NCBI GenBank assembly: GCA_024509875.1
Contig: JAMPIV010011350.1
Span: forward strand, 434,001 to 498,000
DNA: 64,000 nt
From: Oreohelix idahoensis
Lineage: Eukaryota; Mollusca; Gastropoda; Stylommatophora; Oreohelicidae
Direction of reading: 5' to 3'
The notes under the pieces were generated by a model. It was not told the DNA's origin. It worked only from the letters and a program-made list of their open reading frames with translations, and did not search any database. Positions 21,749 to 33,109 of the stretch are shown here, piece after piece (the stretch's first letter is position 1; each line of letters begins with the position of its first letter). Position numbers and translations under genes: made by a program.

Positions 21749-23885
21749 GTTTGGCTTGCTCTTCAGCGCTGATATTATTGAGAGGGCATCTGAAAAGATT
21801 ACTATCTGTTTTTCTGCCTGTGCTTTGCATTCAATAAGAGTTTCAGCTGCCTGTTTCAGGGCTTCTGCTTCAGCACAGAAGTTATTGCAGTATTTTCCAG
21901 TGGCAATTGCCATAGAATGAATTCTACTCTTTAATTTTATGAGGATGCCTGCACCCCCATTTTCAACTGCATTTGTTGCCGAACCATCAGTATATGCATG
22001 TGTCCAAAGCTTTGCTGGAAATGTTTGGTCAATATACTTGGTTGCGATACACTTTCTTTGTGTTTCTGTCTGTGTTCCCTTACCTTCAGTGCTTGGAATA
22101 TCAGATTTTAACTTAGGAAAGCATCTTATTTTCCACAGTGGGATAGTTGAGCTTGTTGGGATTTTCTTTGCAACTGAGCTTGCTAGTATGGTATTATTGT
22201 TAATTTTTTCTTTTGCTTGGGCGACAAAGTTAGTTCGCTTGAGCCTGCCTCTTCCTAGCCTATTCATTCTTTGGTACATGGGGTGTCCTTCGAGCCTCTT
22301 AAATTTTTCAGCTTGTTTTAAGACTCTGCTGTCACGTCTACCCTCCATTGACTGTAGCCTTGTGATGTTTTCCATATGGTTGATTTGTGTAGACTTTAGG
22401 GCCCCTGTTATAATACGTGCTGCTTGGTTTTGGAGTCTGTTTACTCTGTCAAAATTTGATTTTGCTGCCGTCGACCAAGCTGTGATGCCATATTCCATAG
22501 CAGGTCTGACTCTGCCTGTGTACAGCTTTTTGAGGATATTCTCATCAGCACCCCATGTGGTACCTGCTAACTTTTTCATGATGACCATGCGAAGTTTTGC
22601 CCTTAGCTGTATTTTGTTAATCTGTGATTTCCATGTCATTCGGCGGTCTAGTGTAATTCCTAAGTATGTTGGTGTTTCATCTTCTCGTACTGCCTGCCCA
22701 TTTAGTTGCAGCTTTGCTTGCTGTGGTTTATTTGACAAGGTAAAAATAGTGTGTGTAGTTTTTTGTTCATTTATTTTGAGCAACCACTTTTTGGACCAAC
22801 TTTCAAGGGCTAGCAGTGAATCCTGCATGCGCACTCTTGCTGTGGTGATGTATTGTTCTGAAGTCCACATGGCCAGGTCATCAGCGTAGAGGGAGTTGTG
22901 GACATTCTTGTGGATGTTTTCTGTTATATCATTTATATATATGAGGAAGAGTGTTGGGGAAAGGACCCCACCCTGTGGAACTCCATGTTCCATTGTAGTC
23001 TTATTGCTTAACTGTCCGTGCACCTGCACTCTAGCTGTTCTGTTTGTTAGATAGTTGCTGATCAAGTTATACATTCTTCCACAGACTCCATATTTAAGCA
23101 TTTTAACTCTTAGCCCATCTTTCCAAACTTTATCAAATGCTTTCTCCATATCTACCCAGACTGCTAAAGTGTGCTTTCTTTCTTGGAAAGCATCTTCGAT
23201 TTCCTGTGCAATGTAGGTGACTTGGTCCTCTGTAGACCTATGTTGCCTGAAGCCTGCCTGTTGGTGCAGTAAAATTTGTTTTTCTTCGAGGTGCCAGCTT
23301 AATCTGGTATTGATCATTCTCTCCATAAGCTTTCCCGTGCAGCTTAGGAGGCTGATGGGTCTGTAGCTGTTGGGGTCCATTCGGTCTTTGTCCTTTTTGA
23401 GGATTGGAACTAGTACTGCTTCTTTCCAGGCTTGTGGTACTATTCCACGCTTCCAGCTATAGTTCATAATCTTGAGGAGTACTTTCTTGGCCTTAGGCCC
23501 TAGCTCTTTAAGCATGTCATTTGTTACCCTGTCTTTTCCAGGTGACTTTCTTTGCTTAAGGGATACGATGGCTGCCTCTAGCTCTCTCATGGTGAGGTTT
23601 GTTGTCATATGCTCTTCTGGAACAGTTTTTATATTTTGGTAAATTTCTTGCTCTTTGGAAATTTCCTGTTTTCTGTCCAGTGGAACATTTATCTGGCTCT
23701 CAAGTGAGAATTTTTGAGCAAAAACATTAGCTGCCTCTTTCTTTGTGAGTATTTTCTCATTTTGTTGTAGGGCTATTTCCTTATTTTTGCATTCCTCATC
23801 ATTTAAGACTTTGGCGAGCCTCCATAATTTTCTTCCATCTTTGTCGAGGTTAAGACTTTCTGTTGTTTTGATCCAACTATTTTTG
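21749..23885 (-). pseudogene. LINE reverse transcriptase and N-terminal RNase H
   Basis: About 712 codons are open. Motifs in order from the N-terminus: LKQRKSPGKDRVTNDMLKEL, PNSYRPISLLSC, QAGFRQHRSTEDQ, AVWVDMEKAFDKVW (first catalytic Asp), GVPQGGVLSPTLF, SLYADDLAMW (catalytic Asp pair), YLGITLDRRMTW. A long linker is followed by an RNase H start with HAYTDGSAT (first Asp) and a FCAEAEAL Glu helix. The frame stops at 21746-21748 just after the ISALKS helix, one base out of register with the rest of RNase H. The RT active site looks intact. Confidence 0.9.
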
Positions 23886-24119
23886 ACGGTGAACAACGGC
23901 AAGTTATAGGGTAAGAAAGTGAGAAACGCACGACAGGGCCCTGATGAAAGAACTGAGTGAAAGTAGACTGAGGGATGTTCGTTGTTGATTCACTCACAAT
24001 TGTAACATTTCGTTATGCAATTTATTGCTAACTATATATCTATATATTCCCTTATACTAGATCAGAGTATCCAGTCTGTTCATACCTAAAAGGGGGAAGA
24101 AATATTATACCCTAGCCAT

Positions 24120-24337
24120 ATGTATTTGTGACTCTTTGGGCCATCATCTGTCTCATAACGGGGCTGTGGGCTAAACCTAGAGTTAATATCATAACGGGGC
24201 TATCATCATTGTAGCATTCTCTTGATATTTTATGACTATTTGTATATGTTTTGATGTAATTTCTACGTGTTGTGAAGAAATTTTAAATGATAATTAAAGT
24301 TTTCCTCTTGGAATTAACCAGCGTGTTGGTCAGCTCG

Positions 24338-24422
<85 letters not shown>

Positions 24423-24520
24423 GTTGTTATAGATTTCCCACGTCTGTGTGTTTAAACTGTCGTCACGTGTATGTGCGTGCCCGTGGGTAGATAGAAATAT
24501 AGGTAAAATATATGTATGTG
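24120..24520 (+). repeat. Diverged LTR fragment related to the 45-59 kb element
   Basis: Read in reverse complement, several blocks match the LTR of the Gmr1-like element: an ACGAGCTGACC block, GTGACGACARTTTARAC, and a CTCTTTG...CTCA..GGGG block, in the same order as 45560-45920. Orientation is opposite to the 45-59 kb element. A (TA)n array has expanded inside. Confidence 0.5.
24343..24420. repeat. (TA)n microsatellite
   Basis: About 39 uninterrupted AT dinucleotides. It lies inside the diverged LTR fragment. Confidence 0.98.
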
Positions 24521-25861
24521 TTTAGACTGTCTGACGCTGTAAAGCTGTCGTAGAAGATAGGTGAGAGAAAGAAGAATTTTTTTCGCTTTCAGAGACAGCC
24601 TCTATATCACATTCTATCATCTCACTCGTGGAATCTATTTTTTTTACTAAATCTCACTGTGTCTATCACCTATTCAAACCTATTCAGAAGGGACCAACCC
24701 AAGTCTTAATTCTCCTATCTAAAATCTACGACACTTATAACAAATAGAGGTTTTAGACCAACGGTTGGTAACCTTGGAGATTAAGTCTCTAAAGATCTAC
24801 ATTGATAAAACCATGTCTTGTGTTCAGGTTTCAAAATATTTGGAAATTAGAACAAGTGCAGCCTGTATGTAAGTTATTTTGTTTTTTGTTTCCCCTGCGG
24901 GCGTTCTGCTTTCTGCAATTCGATTCAAGCTAAATGGTATAATTATTGAATGATAAATTCATTTCAAATAAAAGATTGTGTTTCTATTGTAAGCAGTCAA
25001 GATACCGCGCTTTTCATATATATGTGTAGGTAATGTTTCAGGGCCATACATTACGACATTCTTGAGATCTGAGTTGAAGATTCATGTGCATGTTTGTCTC
25101 TTTGTATTTCCATATATTTCCGGAATGAAAGAAATGTCTATCTTGCTTTTTGTACACTTATTTTGATGTCATTGTCTGCTTCTCCAACTTTGTCTTTATT
25201 GCTGCTTATGTAAATGCATCTTTCGCATCTTATTTAGATGTATCTCCCACTGAAATCCAATATTTGTACTACATGTATTTTTGAAAAGTGTACACTATAT
25301 TTCTGCTACATTAATAATTTTTGTTTTTAAATCACCAAGTGCAAAGTTAATATTGTCCGATAGTTTCCCTTGACAACCTACTTATTTTTTTTTAACGGAA
25401 CAAAGTGTGTTCCTGTCCCATCTAGTTCTCATGGGTCTCACGTGAGGCAATGGAACAGTATCAATATTGCTCCGTCAGGCATGTCTTACACGGAGACTAA
25501 CATGAGGTTGAGCTAGCAACCTCATCATGTCATTCTACGTATCGTTTTCCATCAATTTTGTCTGTTTTCACAATTTATTCAGTTTTTTTTTCCTTCTCAA
25601 AATAAATCCGAAAATCATAGACTACTGAAATCTAATGTGCGTAGTGTTTTATTAATCAGGCTTTTACAAAGATTTTCCCTTTCATGTGCTGGGTTCCACC
25701 ACAAGACAAGGCCCAATCTCTGCAGAACTAAACTAAAAACATTTACATTTTATCCCCCCCCCCCCCACACACACACACACGCGCGCAAGCACACACGCGC
25801 AAACAGCTGATTCAACTAGATAAACGTTTGTGTCTTTATCTCATCAGACTGTTGTCGCGAT
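24521..25861. other. Unassigned AT-rich DNA
   Basis: No ORF or repeat was recognised. A C-run followed by (CA)n/(CG)n lies at about 25757-25800. The region around 25430-25530 contains a CTCATGGGTCTCACGTGAGG inverted motif, with no assigned role. Confidence 0.35.
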
Positions 25862-26128
25862 GGTGACCGTAGCGCAGTGGTTAGAGCACTGGCTTCCTAG
25901 CTCGGTGGTCTAGGGTTCAATCCCCAGTTGAGGTGGGATTTTTTAGACCGCAAACGGCTCCGGAATCGACCCAGCCTCATGTATTGAGTACCAGAGCAAC
26001 CAGAGCCTTGGCCGGCGTGATGCTGACCACATCACCCCTAGTGTGCCAATGGTCAAGAAAATATGGGCCTAACACCATATTCCCAACATGCCTCAATGGG
26101 CGTGTAACGGGATCCTTTACCTTTATTT
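25862..26128 (+). mobile_element. tRNA-derived SINE, family S1, second copy
   Basis: A box TAGCGCAGTGGTTAGAGC and B box GGTTCAATCCC, then the same body landmarks as the copy at 15749 (ATATGGGCCTAACACCATAT, GCCTCAATGGGCGTGTAACG). No clear TSD was found. A small deletion follows the GGGTACCAGAG landmark. Confidence 0.85.
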
Positions 26129-26296
26129 GTTTTACAGTTTATTTAGTCTGCTTTTTGTTTGTAAGGTGTATATTACATTATTTAAAAGAATAAATATGTA
26201 ATTACAAATAATTTAAACTTGGTGAAGACTATAACATTGAACCGATATTTCAGCTGAGATCATAATCTTAATATAATTCGTCCAAGAATGAGTTGT

Positions 26297-26390
26297 TAAC
26301 TATAGCGGATAAAAGTTAACTATTGTGGATAAAGCGGATAAAAATTGACTTATGTGGATAAACCTTAACTATTGCGATAAAAATTATTAA
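26297..26390 (+). repeat. Degenerate short tandem repeat
   Basis: A unit like GTTAACTATTGTGGATAAA recurs about four times with spacing of 25-35 bp. No function is evident. Confidence 0.6.
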
Positions 26391-27179
26391 CATCATTTAT
26401 GGAGAAAAGCGAATGTGACGTCACATTTTTTCCAACACCCCCCCCTTTTCGTTGCACAACGTCACAACATTTTGACCCCCCTTCATTGCGTGACTTCATA
26501 TGTGGACGACCCTTATGTATATATCTGACAGGGAACAAAGAATCGTCTCTAATAGTTTTCTTGGTATATCTGCAACGAACCAACGCTGACTGGCTGAGGC
26601 AGTCATTAAAATATCCAAATCCAAGCAAAGGGCAAATGGTTACATCCCTTTGCAAGTGGAACTCATTGCAAATATTCTCCGTTTGATAGCTAGAACTCTC
26701 GGCCGTTAACCTGCTTGTATTTGACGAAAGCTGTGGTCACCCAAGTTTTTTCCAGTGTTTGTGTGTTATCTGAAGTACTTGCTTGCTCGATGAAAGGTGG
26801 AAGGAAATAGAAAGGAATAAACTGAATACAGAAGAAATGGTGTCGTCCTCAGGACATGAGATAGAAATCCCATACCATAACTATTTGCTGTCATTTCCTG
26901 GCAGGTTAATAGCTAGTAATAATATATTTAACATGTTATGTGTTTAGCTCCAAGCTGTGTTTATAATATGAGTAGAATGGAGCACGGTGCAACCAGCCAC
27001 AGTTACAGCAGAAGTGTGTAGAAGGGAGATGAGGTCGTGTACTAAATGGAATGTTCTTGTTTAAACAGTTAATAAATGTCATCTTCCTCTTGTTCAAGAG
27101 CCGTGCCCGCCGGCGTAGATGATTATGTCTCTCCACAACTTCACATCACTAGTGTTATTAATTTCTTCTGTCGTTGACG
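26391..27179. other. Unassigned DNA
   Basis: Overlapping opposite-strand frames of 95-96 codons at 26365-26686 have no recognisable family. A C-run occurs near 26438-26446. Nothing else is supported. Confidence 0.35.
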
Positions 27180-27530
27180 TCTTTCCGTGCCACGATGATT
27201 GAGCTTTCCAGTATCTTCTCTCTTCATTTTTCTCTTTCTTTGTTTCCTTCAGTATGATAAACAATAGTATGTGGCTCTTATCAGTCTATAACCTTTAGCT
27301 CCTCAATGAGCATAGGCCTTTAACAAACACATGTCAGGTCCTCCTGTCACGTGCCATCAGCTCAAATTCTTTCCATGTTTTCCTCATCATTTTCAATTCT
27401 GTCTGCAGTTTTCTTCTCTATGTGTTTTTTGGTCTACATCTGCCTCTCTTTCCTTGGGGATTCCGGAGCAAGGACTACATTGCAAAGCTATCAACATGTT
27501 TTCTCAATGTGTGTCCTATCCATCGCTAGC
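27180..27530 (-). pseudogene. Highly decayed RTE ORF2 C-terminus
   Basis: Minus-strand frames give a degraded version of the RTE C-terminal block (a PES-RKERQ segment, KKTADRIENDEENME), with stops and shifts. It is cut off sharply at 27530 where the LTR of element 2 begins. Confidence 0.45.
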
Positions 27531-28375
27531 TATATGATTAGTTATTTACGCGCCGTCATACACAATAGTTGAACAAAATAGCGCATCGCCGTGCGATTGG
27601 TCGTTTGTTGCCAAACAGCGTTTACGTTATTAGAAGAGATCCCTAAAGTCTGCTATTGAAGACAGACGTACTTGTGACGGAGCCGATTGTGTGTCTTGCC
27701 TCAAGTCGTGGGAAGACTTCATGTAAAGATATTAATACACCTCCTTGTATGGAGCGTCTACTTTAGCCAACACCTGGCTCGATTGTATTTCGGATTTGAT
27801 GCTATTTTTGTCGTGACAAGATTTGGCTGTACTTCGGCACGCATATGTCATGTCGTGTCGCTAGTGGGTTCCAGATTCTTGTCGACTGTTATCGGGATCA
27901 TCCTGCTATATATATATTTACAGGGTTCATTCAATAAAACCCTTTCATATTATTTAAAAGCTCCGTCATGAAAACCAAAATGGTAGAACTGCTCACCGTA
28001 GAGCTCGTCGCCGTCCTTGAGATGTCGGCGGTTAGAGAGTGTCGATCAAGTTCATGATTGAAGATATATAATAATGCAAAGTACTTTGATGCCCTGATGT
28101 TATAACTGTACTATTGATGTGATATACCAACTACGCCATGACCATGATCGTCTGTACTTCGTCGCTGAATAAACGTGTGTACTGTGATGTCCAACCATGA
28201 CTCCAATTCAGATTCATTACCCGTTGGTCAATGTTGTGACCCTATCGTTCCAGTATTGACATTGCCTATTACCATCTATACACCCACCATTATAATATTT
28301 TCGTTGAAAGTTATAAGTCGGCAATAGAGACTTTATGCCCGAAAATATCACAGCACTCTAATATTGGTGGTAACA
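27531..28375 (+). repeat. Element 2, 5' LTR (5'-truncated)
   Basis: It matches the right LTR from TATATGATTAG onward and ends in GGTGGTAACA. An AATAAA signal lies at 28168. The 3' copy is about 150 bp shorter after this signal. The first 98 bp of the LTR, including its TG start, are replaced by decayed RTE sequence. Confidence 0.8.
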
Positions 28376-28377
28376 TC

Positions 28378-28395
28378 TGGTGGCCCAGTCTTCGT
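28378..28395 (+). other. Element 2 primer-binding site
   Basis: TGGTGGCCCAGTCTTCGT lies two bases after the LTR end. The TGGTGG start is shared with element 1; the primer tRNA was not identified. Confidence 0.5.
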
Positions 28396-29434
28396 GACGA
28401 ATTTCTATAAATCAAATAGGCTTACTCGTTTGAAGATTGCAGAATGTCCAGTTGCTTTCAAGTCGACAACATCATTTGTTTTGGTGATCTACATAACGGT
28501 GTTCAGACTAACCTTTAAGTGGTCCTCCATAACGTAAACTGTCAATGTCAACTTTGGACTTCAACTGTCAGAGTCAACTATGGACTGCAACACGTTTCGT
28601 ATGGCTCACCATGTGATAACCGAAACCCATCATCGTTGATCGTGCGGGATTCGCTTTTACAGATAAGTGGTCGTCATATTTATGTACTCTGAACCACTAT
28701 CTCGTGTTTTGTGAGCCTTTCTTAAATATGTCCACACATTTACTTCCTATATTGCTGTTCTATGTTTTATGTTCCATGTTCTATGCGGGCGGTTGGAAGG
28801 GAACCTTGAATCTGCTTATACCTCCACGGACGGTCGGAGATTCAAGGTCGTGTCTATAGGGCTAGATTGTTAATCTCATTTGTGCGGTAAGTCCCAGCTC
28901 GAGGTAACCTCGCTGAAGCATTCTGTCCGCCATATGATTTTTTCTATCACTCACGTTAGTTAGGACGTTTCATCTTTCACTATTGGCATGCATTGTTGTC
29001 TATTTCTATCCTCCTTATGTTTGTAACAGTCTGTTCGTGCTTGTTGATCTCATCTTACTATCACTTAGTTTTATACATACTTCATGTTTATACCCTGTGA
29101 AGTCATCATGTCTTGTCATTTCTTTGCAGTAAGGTTGCGTGCGAAACATTTTTCTCTTCAGTTTCGCTGTAATTTTTTTTTTTACTGCAAACGTTCTTAG
29201 GCGTCTTTGTGATTTGTCTACATCTGTATTTGATCTGTTATGCTCTTGTAATCTTATTATGCATATTTTTATGAATAATTAATAACTAGTCAATAATAAT
29301 ATATTATCATTCCTAAAATTGATAGGAATTTTAATACAGGTTCTCTGGAACTTGTCACACGTTGAATAAAGAATACTTCTTAACTATTTTCAATATTCGA
29401 CTAAGTAAGTTGATCACTTATAAAATTTGGCAAG
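28396..29434 (+). other. Element 2 leader, proximal part
   Basis: No ORF was recognised. A GAATAAAG signal near 29364 lies just upstream of the short ORF at 29435. Confidence 0.35.
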
Positions 29435-29686
29435 ATGTCTTCATTGGACATAGTGTCTGCTCTGGAGGGTCTTCTCCATGAGGGTGAATTTGAAGGATTA
29501 CAAAGCCCAGAACTTGAGGACTTTGTAATTGGGATGGGGCCGAAAAGACGCCCGCCCCCTTCCTGTTTCTTGGCATATTTATCGCCCATATATTTTCGGT
29601 CAGCCCACGTGACTATCAGCCCACGTGACGGTGCGAGCAAGCATTGCTGGGATGTAAAAAGTCTTCAAGAAGATATATTAGTTTAG
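29435..29686 (+). CDS. Hypothetical 83-codon ORF in element 2 leader
   Basis: The start (AAGATGTC) is in good context. The first 45 residues are acidic (LEGLLHEGEFEGLQSPELED) and then become Arg/Pro-rich. No family was recognised. An antisense frame overlaps. It could be the start of a small gag-like protein cut short by later rearrangement, or chance. Confidence 0.25.
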   Translation: MSSLDIVSALEGLLHEGEFEGLQSPELEDFVIGMGPKRRPPPSCFLAYLSPIYFRSAHVTISPRDGASKHCWDVKSLQEDILV

Positions 29687-29866
29687 GCCATAATAAAGCC
29701 TAAGAATTAGTTATGATGTGTTATATCTGGTAGTCGTGTGTTATATTTGATAATTGTGAGCCATATCTGTGTTTTCGTGCCTAATAAAGTAAATATCGCG
29801 AGTGTTATTTATGCTGCCAAATTAATACGCCTAGCGCGCAGTAAGTTGAGTGATTAGCCTAGTGCC

Positions 29867-29874
29867 TATATAAA
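29867..29874 (+). promoter_or_regulatory. TATA-box-like promoter inside element 2
   Basis: TATATAAA sits in a GC-richer context (GCGTGCGGTAGCCAGCAG follows). It looks like a Pol II promoter, perhaps from another LTR buried here. No matching second LTR was found. Confidence 0.35.
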
Positions 29875-30844
29875 GCGTGCGGTAGCCAGCAGCGGCCTTT
29901 CCTAGTATCAGCCCAGACGAGAGAACAAACGAGACGAGGTGACCGGTGTAGGTAGCAGATGGACCAGAGCACGTGAGCTGTAATTCTTAGCGCCCTTTGT
30001 AGAATTTAGCATTCGTGTTCTATAAGTCTGAAATTACAGCACGAGTCTGTTTTAATGTTTAGTGAATCATATTAATAGATAGATGTGAAAGTTTAAGAGC
30101 GATTATTTCATTTATCAGAAAGGCAAATATGATATGAAGCTATTTCACGTGATTTTAGATAATATCAACCTGTTAGCAAAAATATCAAGATGGCAGCCGG
30201 GAGGCCACGTGGTGATGACTTTAGTTCTAGTTGTTAAGTCAAGAGTAATTATATTTTATTCTTTATTGTAAGAGTAATTTAGTGTATTTCACGATTATTG
30301 ATATTTCTACTGTATATCTTTAGTGGGTTACTTTGAGTGAGGTGAGGATATGTATTTAGATTTATGGAGAGCGCGAGGCCACTCCTTTGTTGAGACATGT
30401 GTTTCTCTGGCTGCTCCCGGCGGAGCATGGAAACACCAATGCAGCTGGTGTCCATTACAGGCCAACAAGAAGCATTTCTATGCTATTACGAGGGTTGTTT
30501 CTGTAACAATGTGTTTCATGTGATGAGTTCCCAATCTCATCAGGGGTCATATACGACACGCTTGTGGCCAGGCGCACCAGTCGTTACTTACGACATGTTC
30601 AGAGTGCAGGAACAAGTATTGAGATGGATCAGTTGCGGGGTGGTGGTTTATTCTCATTATTGAGAGTATTTGTTGTACAGATAGTTGAATATTATTTTAT
30701 GTCCATTTTATTATTATTTAATTATGGTTATGTGTAGAATGGTTAGTGAGAGCACGTGGGCTCACTTGGAGATATATATTTCTCTTCTCCGCTCCTGAGG
30801 GAGCATGGGGCCACCAGTGTGGTTTGCCTCCACATGAAGTATTC
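29875..30844 (+). other. Element 2 leader, distal part with diverged repeats
   Basis: No gene was recognised. Blocks near 30400 (GGAGCATGGAAACACCA) and near 30800 (GGAGCATGGGGCCACCA) are diverged copies of a unit about 390 bp apart, which grades into the regular tandem repeat that follows. Confidence 0.4.
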
Positions 30845-31152
30845 ATATGCTCGTGCAGTGGTGGTTTCGGTAGCAATCTGTGTTACATTGTGAGATTGCC
30901 AGCCTCATGCACAACACCATATTAGTCTCATTGACGACATGCATGAGTATGTGTGTGTGTGATAGTTGAGTGTGCCCTTGCAGTAGAGGTTTCGGTAGCA
31001 ATCTATGTTACATGGTGAGATTGCCAGCCTTATGCACAACACCATACTAGTCTCATTGGACGACATGCATGAGTGTGTGTGTGGTAGCTAAGTGTGTGCT
31101 CTTGCAGTTGTGGTTTCGGTAGCAATCTAGGTTACACGGTGAGATTGCCAGC
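30845..31152 (+). repeat. 125-bp tandem repeat in element 2 leader
   Basis: GTTTCGGTAGCAATCT begins units at 30864, 30989 and 31113. Each continues into TGAGATTGCCAGCC and GCATGAGTGTGTG. The third unit is interrupted by solo LTR D and resumes at 32719-32800. Confidence 0.85.
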
Positions 31153-32713
31153 TGTTGCGTGCATATTTTGACGCACATATTACAAAAATCGATATGGCTA
31201 TTTAATATGGAAAAAAATATAGACAGTCATTCATTTGTGTATGAAAATGCTGTCTATGGTAAAAGCGAGAGAATCCATGTTTGATTCACACTTTTGATTA
31301 TAGGAGTAATCGTTCTTGATATTGATCCGGCGCATGGATTTTGCTCTCATGCCTGTACTTATTTTTTAGGGCCAGAAAATAGATTAATTTGCTTATTATG
31401 TTTATGGCCTGAATTCATATGTATTACATATTATTAGTACAAGTAGAATCAGTCCTATATTGTATATTTTGGATGGGTAGGCGGGACTAGATTCTTGTTA
31501 CGCCGCTGTAGCGGAAGTAGGAGTTGTCTTGTCAAGTCGTGATGAGTTCCGATGTACCGTGACAATGGCGGGTACGCCTTTTCTAGGGCTGGCAGATTCT
31601 TAAGGAAAAATGATTTATGAAGTGGTTTTTCTTCGATAGGAGATTGTTCCTCTACTAGAGTTTGTGTTAGAGACTCTCCTAAGGTACGGTACCATGTATG
31701 ATTCGGTCTCCATGTAATGCCAGTCCCTGTTATTGATGATCTCAGGTCGGTTAGACCTAGCTGGAATTTTGTGCTTCGCAACGCTAGGGTCAAGTTTGTA
31801 TCGACGGAGATGACGGGCTCCATACTATAATTATGTCTACGTGAGGTAACTGGATTACTGTAGATCTGTATGGAGGAACTTTATGAAATTATGCATACGT
31901 ATTGCAAATTAACTTTGGCTTATAAATATATCCTCCTGTGAGCGAGTGAGCGACAACTCAGGAAGGCGGCCATGTTAAATTCCTGTCATCATACTTTAGT
32001 ATCACTGTCCAAAGAACGGGGCATGTATCTTATTACTCGGACAGTGACAAGGAGATCTCAATCTTGATAGAAACCCCCTTTTCGTGGTTTCATAATATAC
32101 TACAAACTATGGACGTCAAGCAACTTTAGTTATTTACCGATCCGCCTTCACTGACGCGTTTAGTCAGATAGGGGATGCGGCCATAATGTATCATGACATT
32201 GAACTTTTGATGTACTACCCATTATTTATGAATGTGTCATGACTTCAGATCTGCTATGTATGCCTACAAATTGATGTGTCAACATACCCATGATGTACTC
32301 GTTATGTCCCAGTGTGTACGTCTGAATAAATTGTGTAAACAAAGATTCCAGCAGTCTGCATTGGTGCCTTGTAGACACAAGTGTATGAGTGATTAGTTTG
32401 GTCAGAACACGAACAGTACCCCATTCGCGTTAATCACAGTCTACACTTCTACTCCATATATACACCATCCTGCGTCGGTTGAAGTGACCAAGTTTAGGGC
32501 CTGCTTCCCCTGGAGCCTTAGAGGGAAACTACTGTTGACAGCCACCTTTGCCTTCCCTAACTCAGGACTAGGGTGAGTTACCCATTTATAGCTGGGTAGA
32601 CTGGAGCATGCCTGATCTCAACAACACACCACACTTCTTTACAGACTGACACTTTACAGCGTGGGAAAGAAAGAAACTTTACAGTGGTGTGTGTTGGACA
32701 ATAAAACTTTACA
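31153..32713 (+). mobile_element. Nested solo LTR D
   Basis: This 1561-bp block splits a tandem-repeat unit. It begins TGTTGCGTGCATATT, ends ACTTTACA and is flanked by CCAGC (31148-31152) and CCAGT (32714-32718), a 5-bp TSD with one mismatch. The start forms a small hairpin (TGCGT...ACGCA). An AATAAA lies near 32323. A 122-codon minus-strand frame at 31455-31823 has no recognisable family. S4-SINE-like sequence lies near 32545-32615. Confidence 0.65.
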
Positions 32714-32800
32714 CCAGTCTCATGCACAACACCTTACTAGTCGCATTGGACGACACGCATGAGTGTGTGCGTGTGTGATAGGTGAGGGTGTCAGGTGGCG

Positions 32801-33109
32801 TGGAAGAACTGTTTGGCAGGTGAGAGTATCGTTATTTAACTATGTTTTTAACTAGCCCGTGCTTTGTTTGCGTTTCAGGATTAGGAACTGAGCACTAGCT
32901 GGGTGTTTGTTTGTTTAGTGTTTTGTTCGTTGGTTTATTTGTTTAATGTTTGCTTCAGTGTGCTCTTAGTCACTGAATGGGTTGTAAAAATAAATACAGC
33001 CCCTGCCTCAGAATCAAGAGTTTTAATGTTGTTCGGGTCGTTGCGAGTGTGAAAAGAGAGTGATCAAATATCAACAGCATCATCATCATCTCGCCCACCC
33101 TATCACATA
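32801..33109 (+). other. Short leader before element 2 gag-like ORF
   Basis: T/G-rich, then AATAAATACAGCC near 32990 and a CAT-repeat just before the ATG at 33110. No ORF was found. Confidence 0.4.

Larger units (their letters stand above)
21182..23885 (-). mobile_element. 5'-truncated I/Nimb-like LINE with RT and RNase H
   Basis: This is a 2.70 kb LINE on the minus strand ending in a (GAA)n tail (21182-21196). ACGGTGAAC flanks it on both sides (21173-21181 and 23886-23894). The 5' truncation lies at the start of the RT region; no endonuclease remains. RT plus a C-terminal RNase H is the arrangement of the I group of LINEs. The long open frame indicates a fairly young copy. Confidence 0.88.

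Noticed and set aside
21939..22889. 316-codon plus-strand ORF
   Set aside because: Antisense shadow of the LINE RT, which has all the RT motifs on the minus strand.
27687..27971. 94-codon ORF in the LTR of element 2 (123 codons at 37166-37537)
   Set aside because: LTR duplicate; the copies end at different stops and show no domain.
30845..31152. Possible CRISPR-like array
   Set aside because: Units are contiguous 125-bp tandem repeats with no spacer pattern, in animal DNA.
31455..31823. 122-codon minus-strand ORF inside solo LTR D
   Set aside because: No recognisable family, no start context support, and it lies within an LTR.
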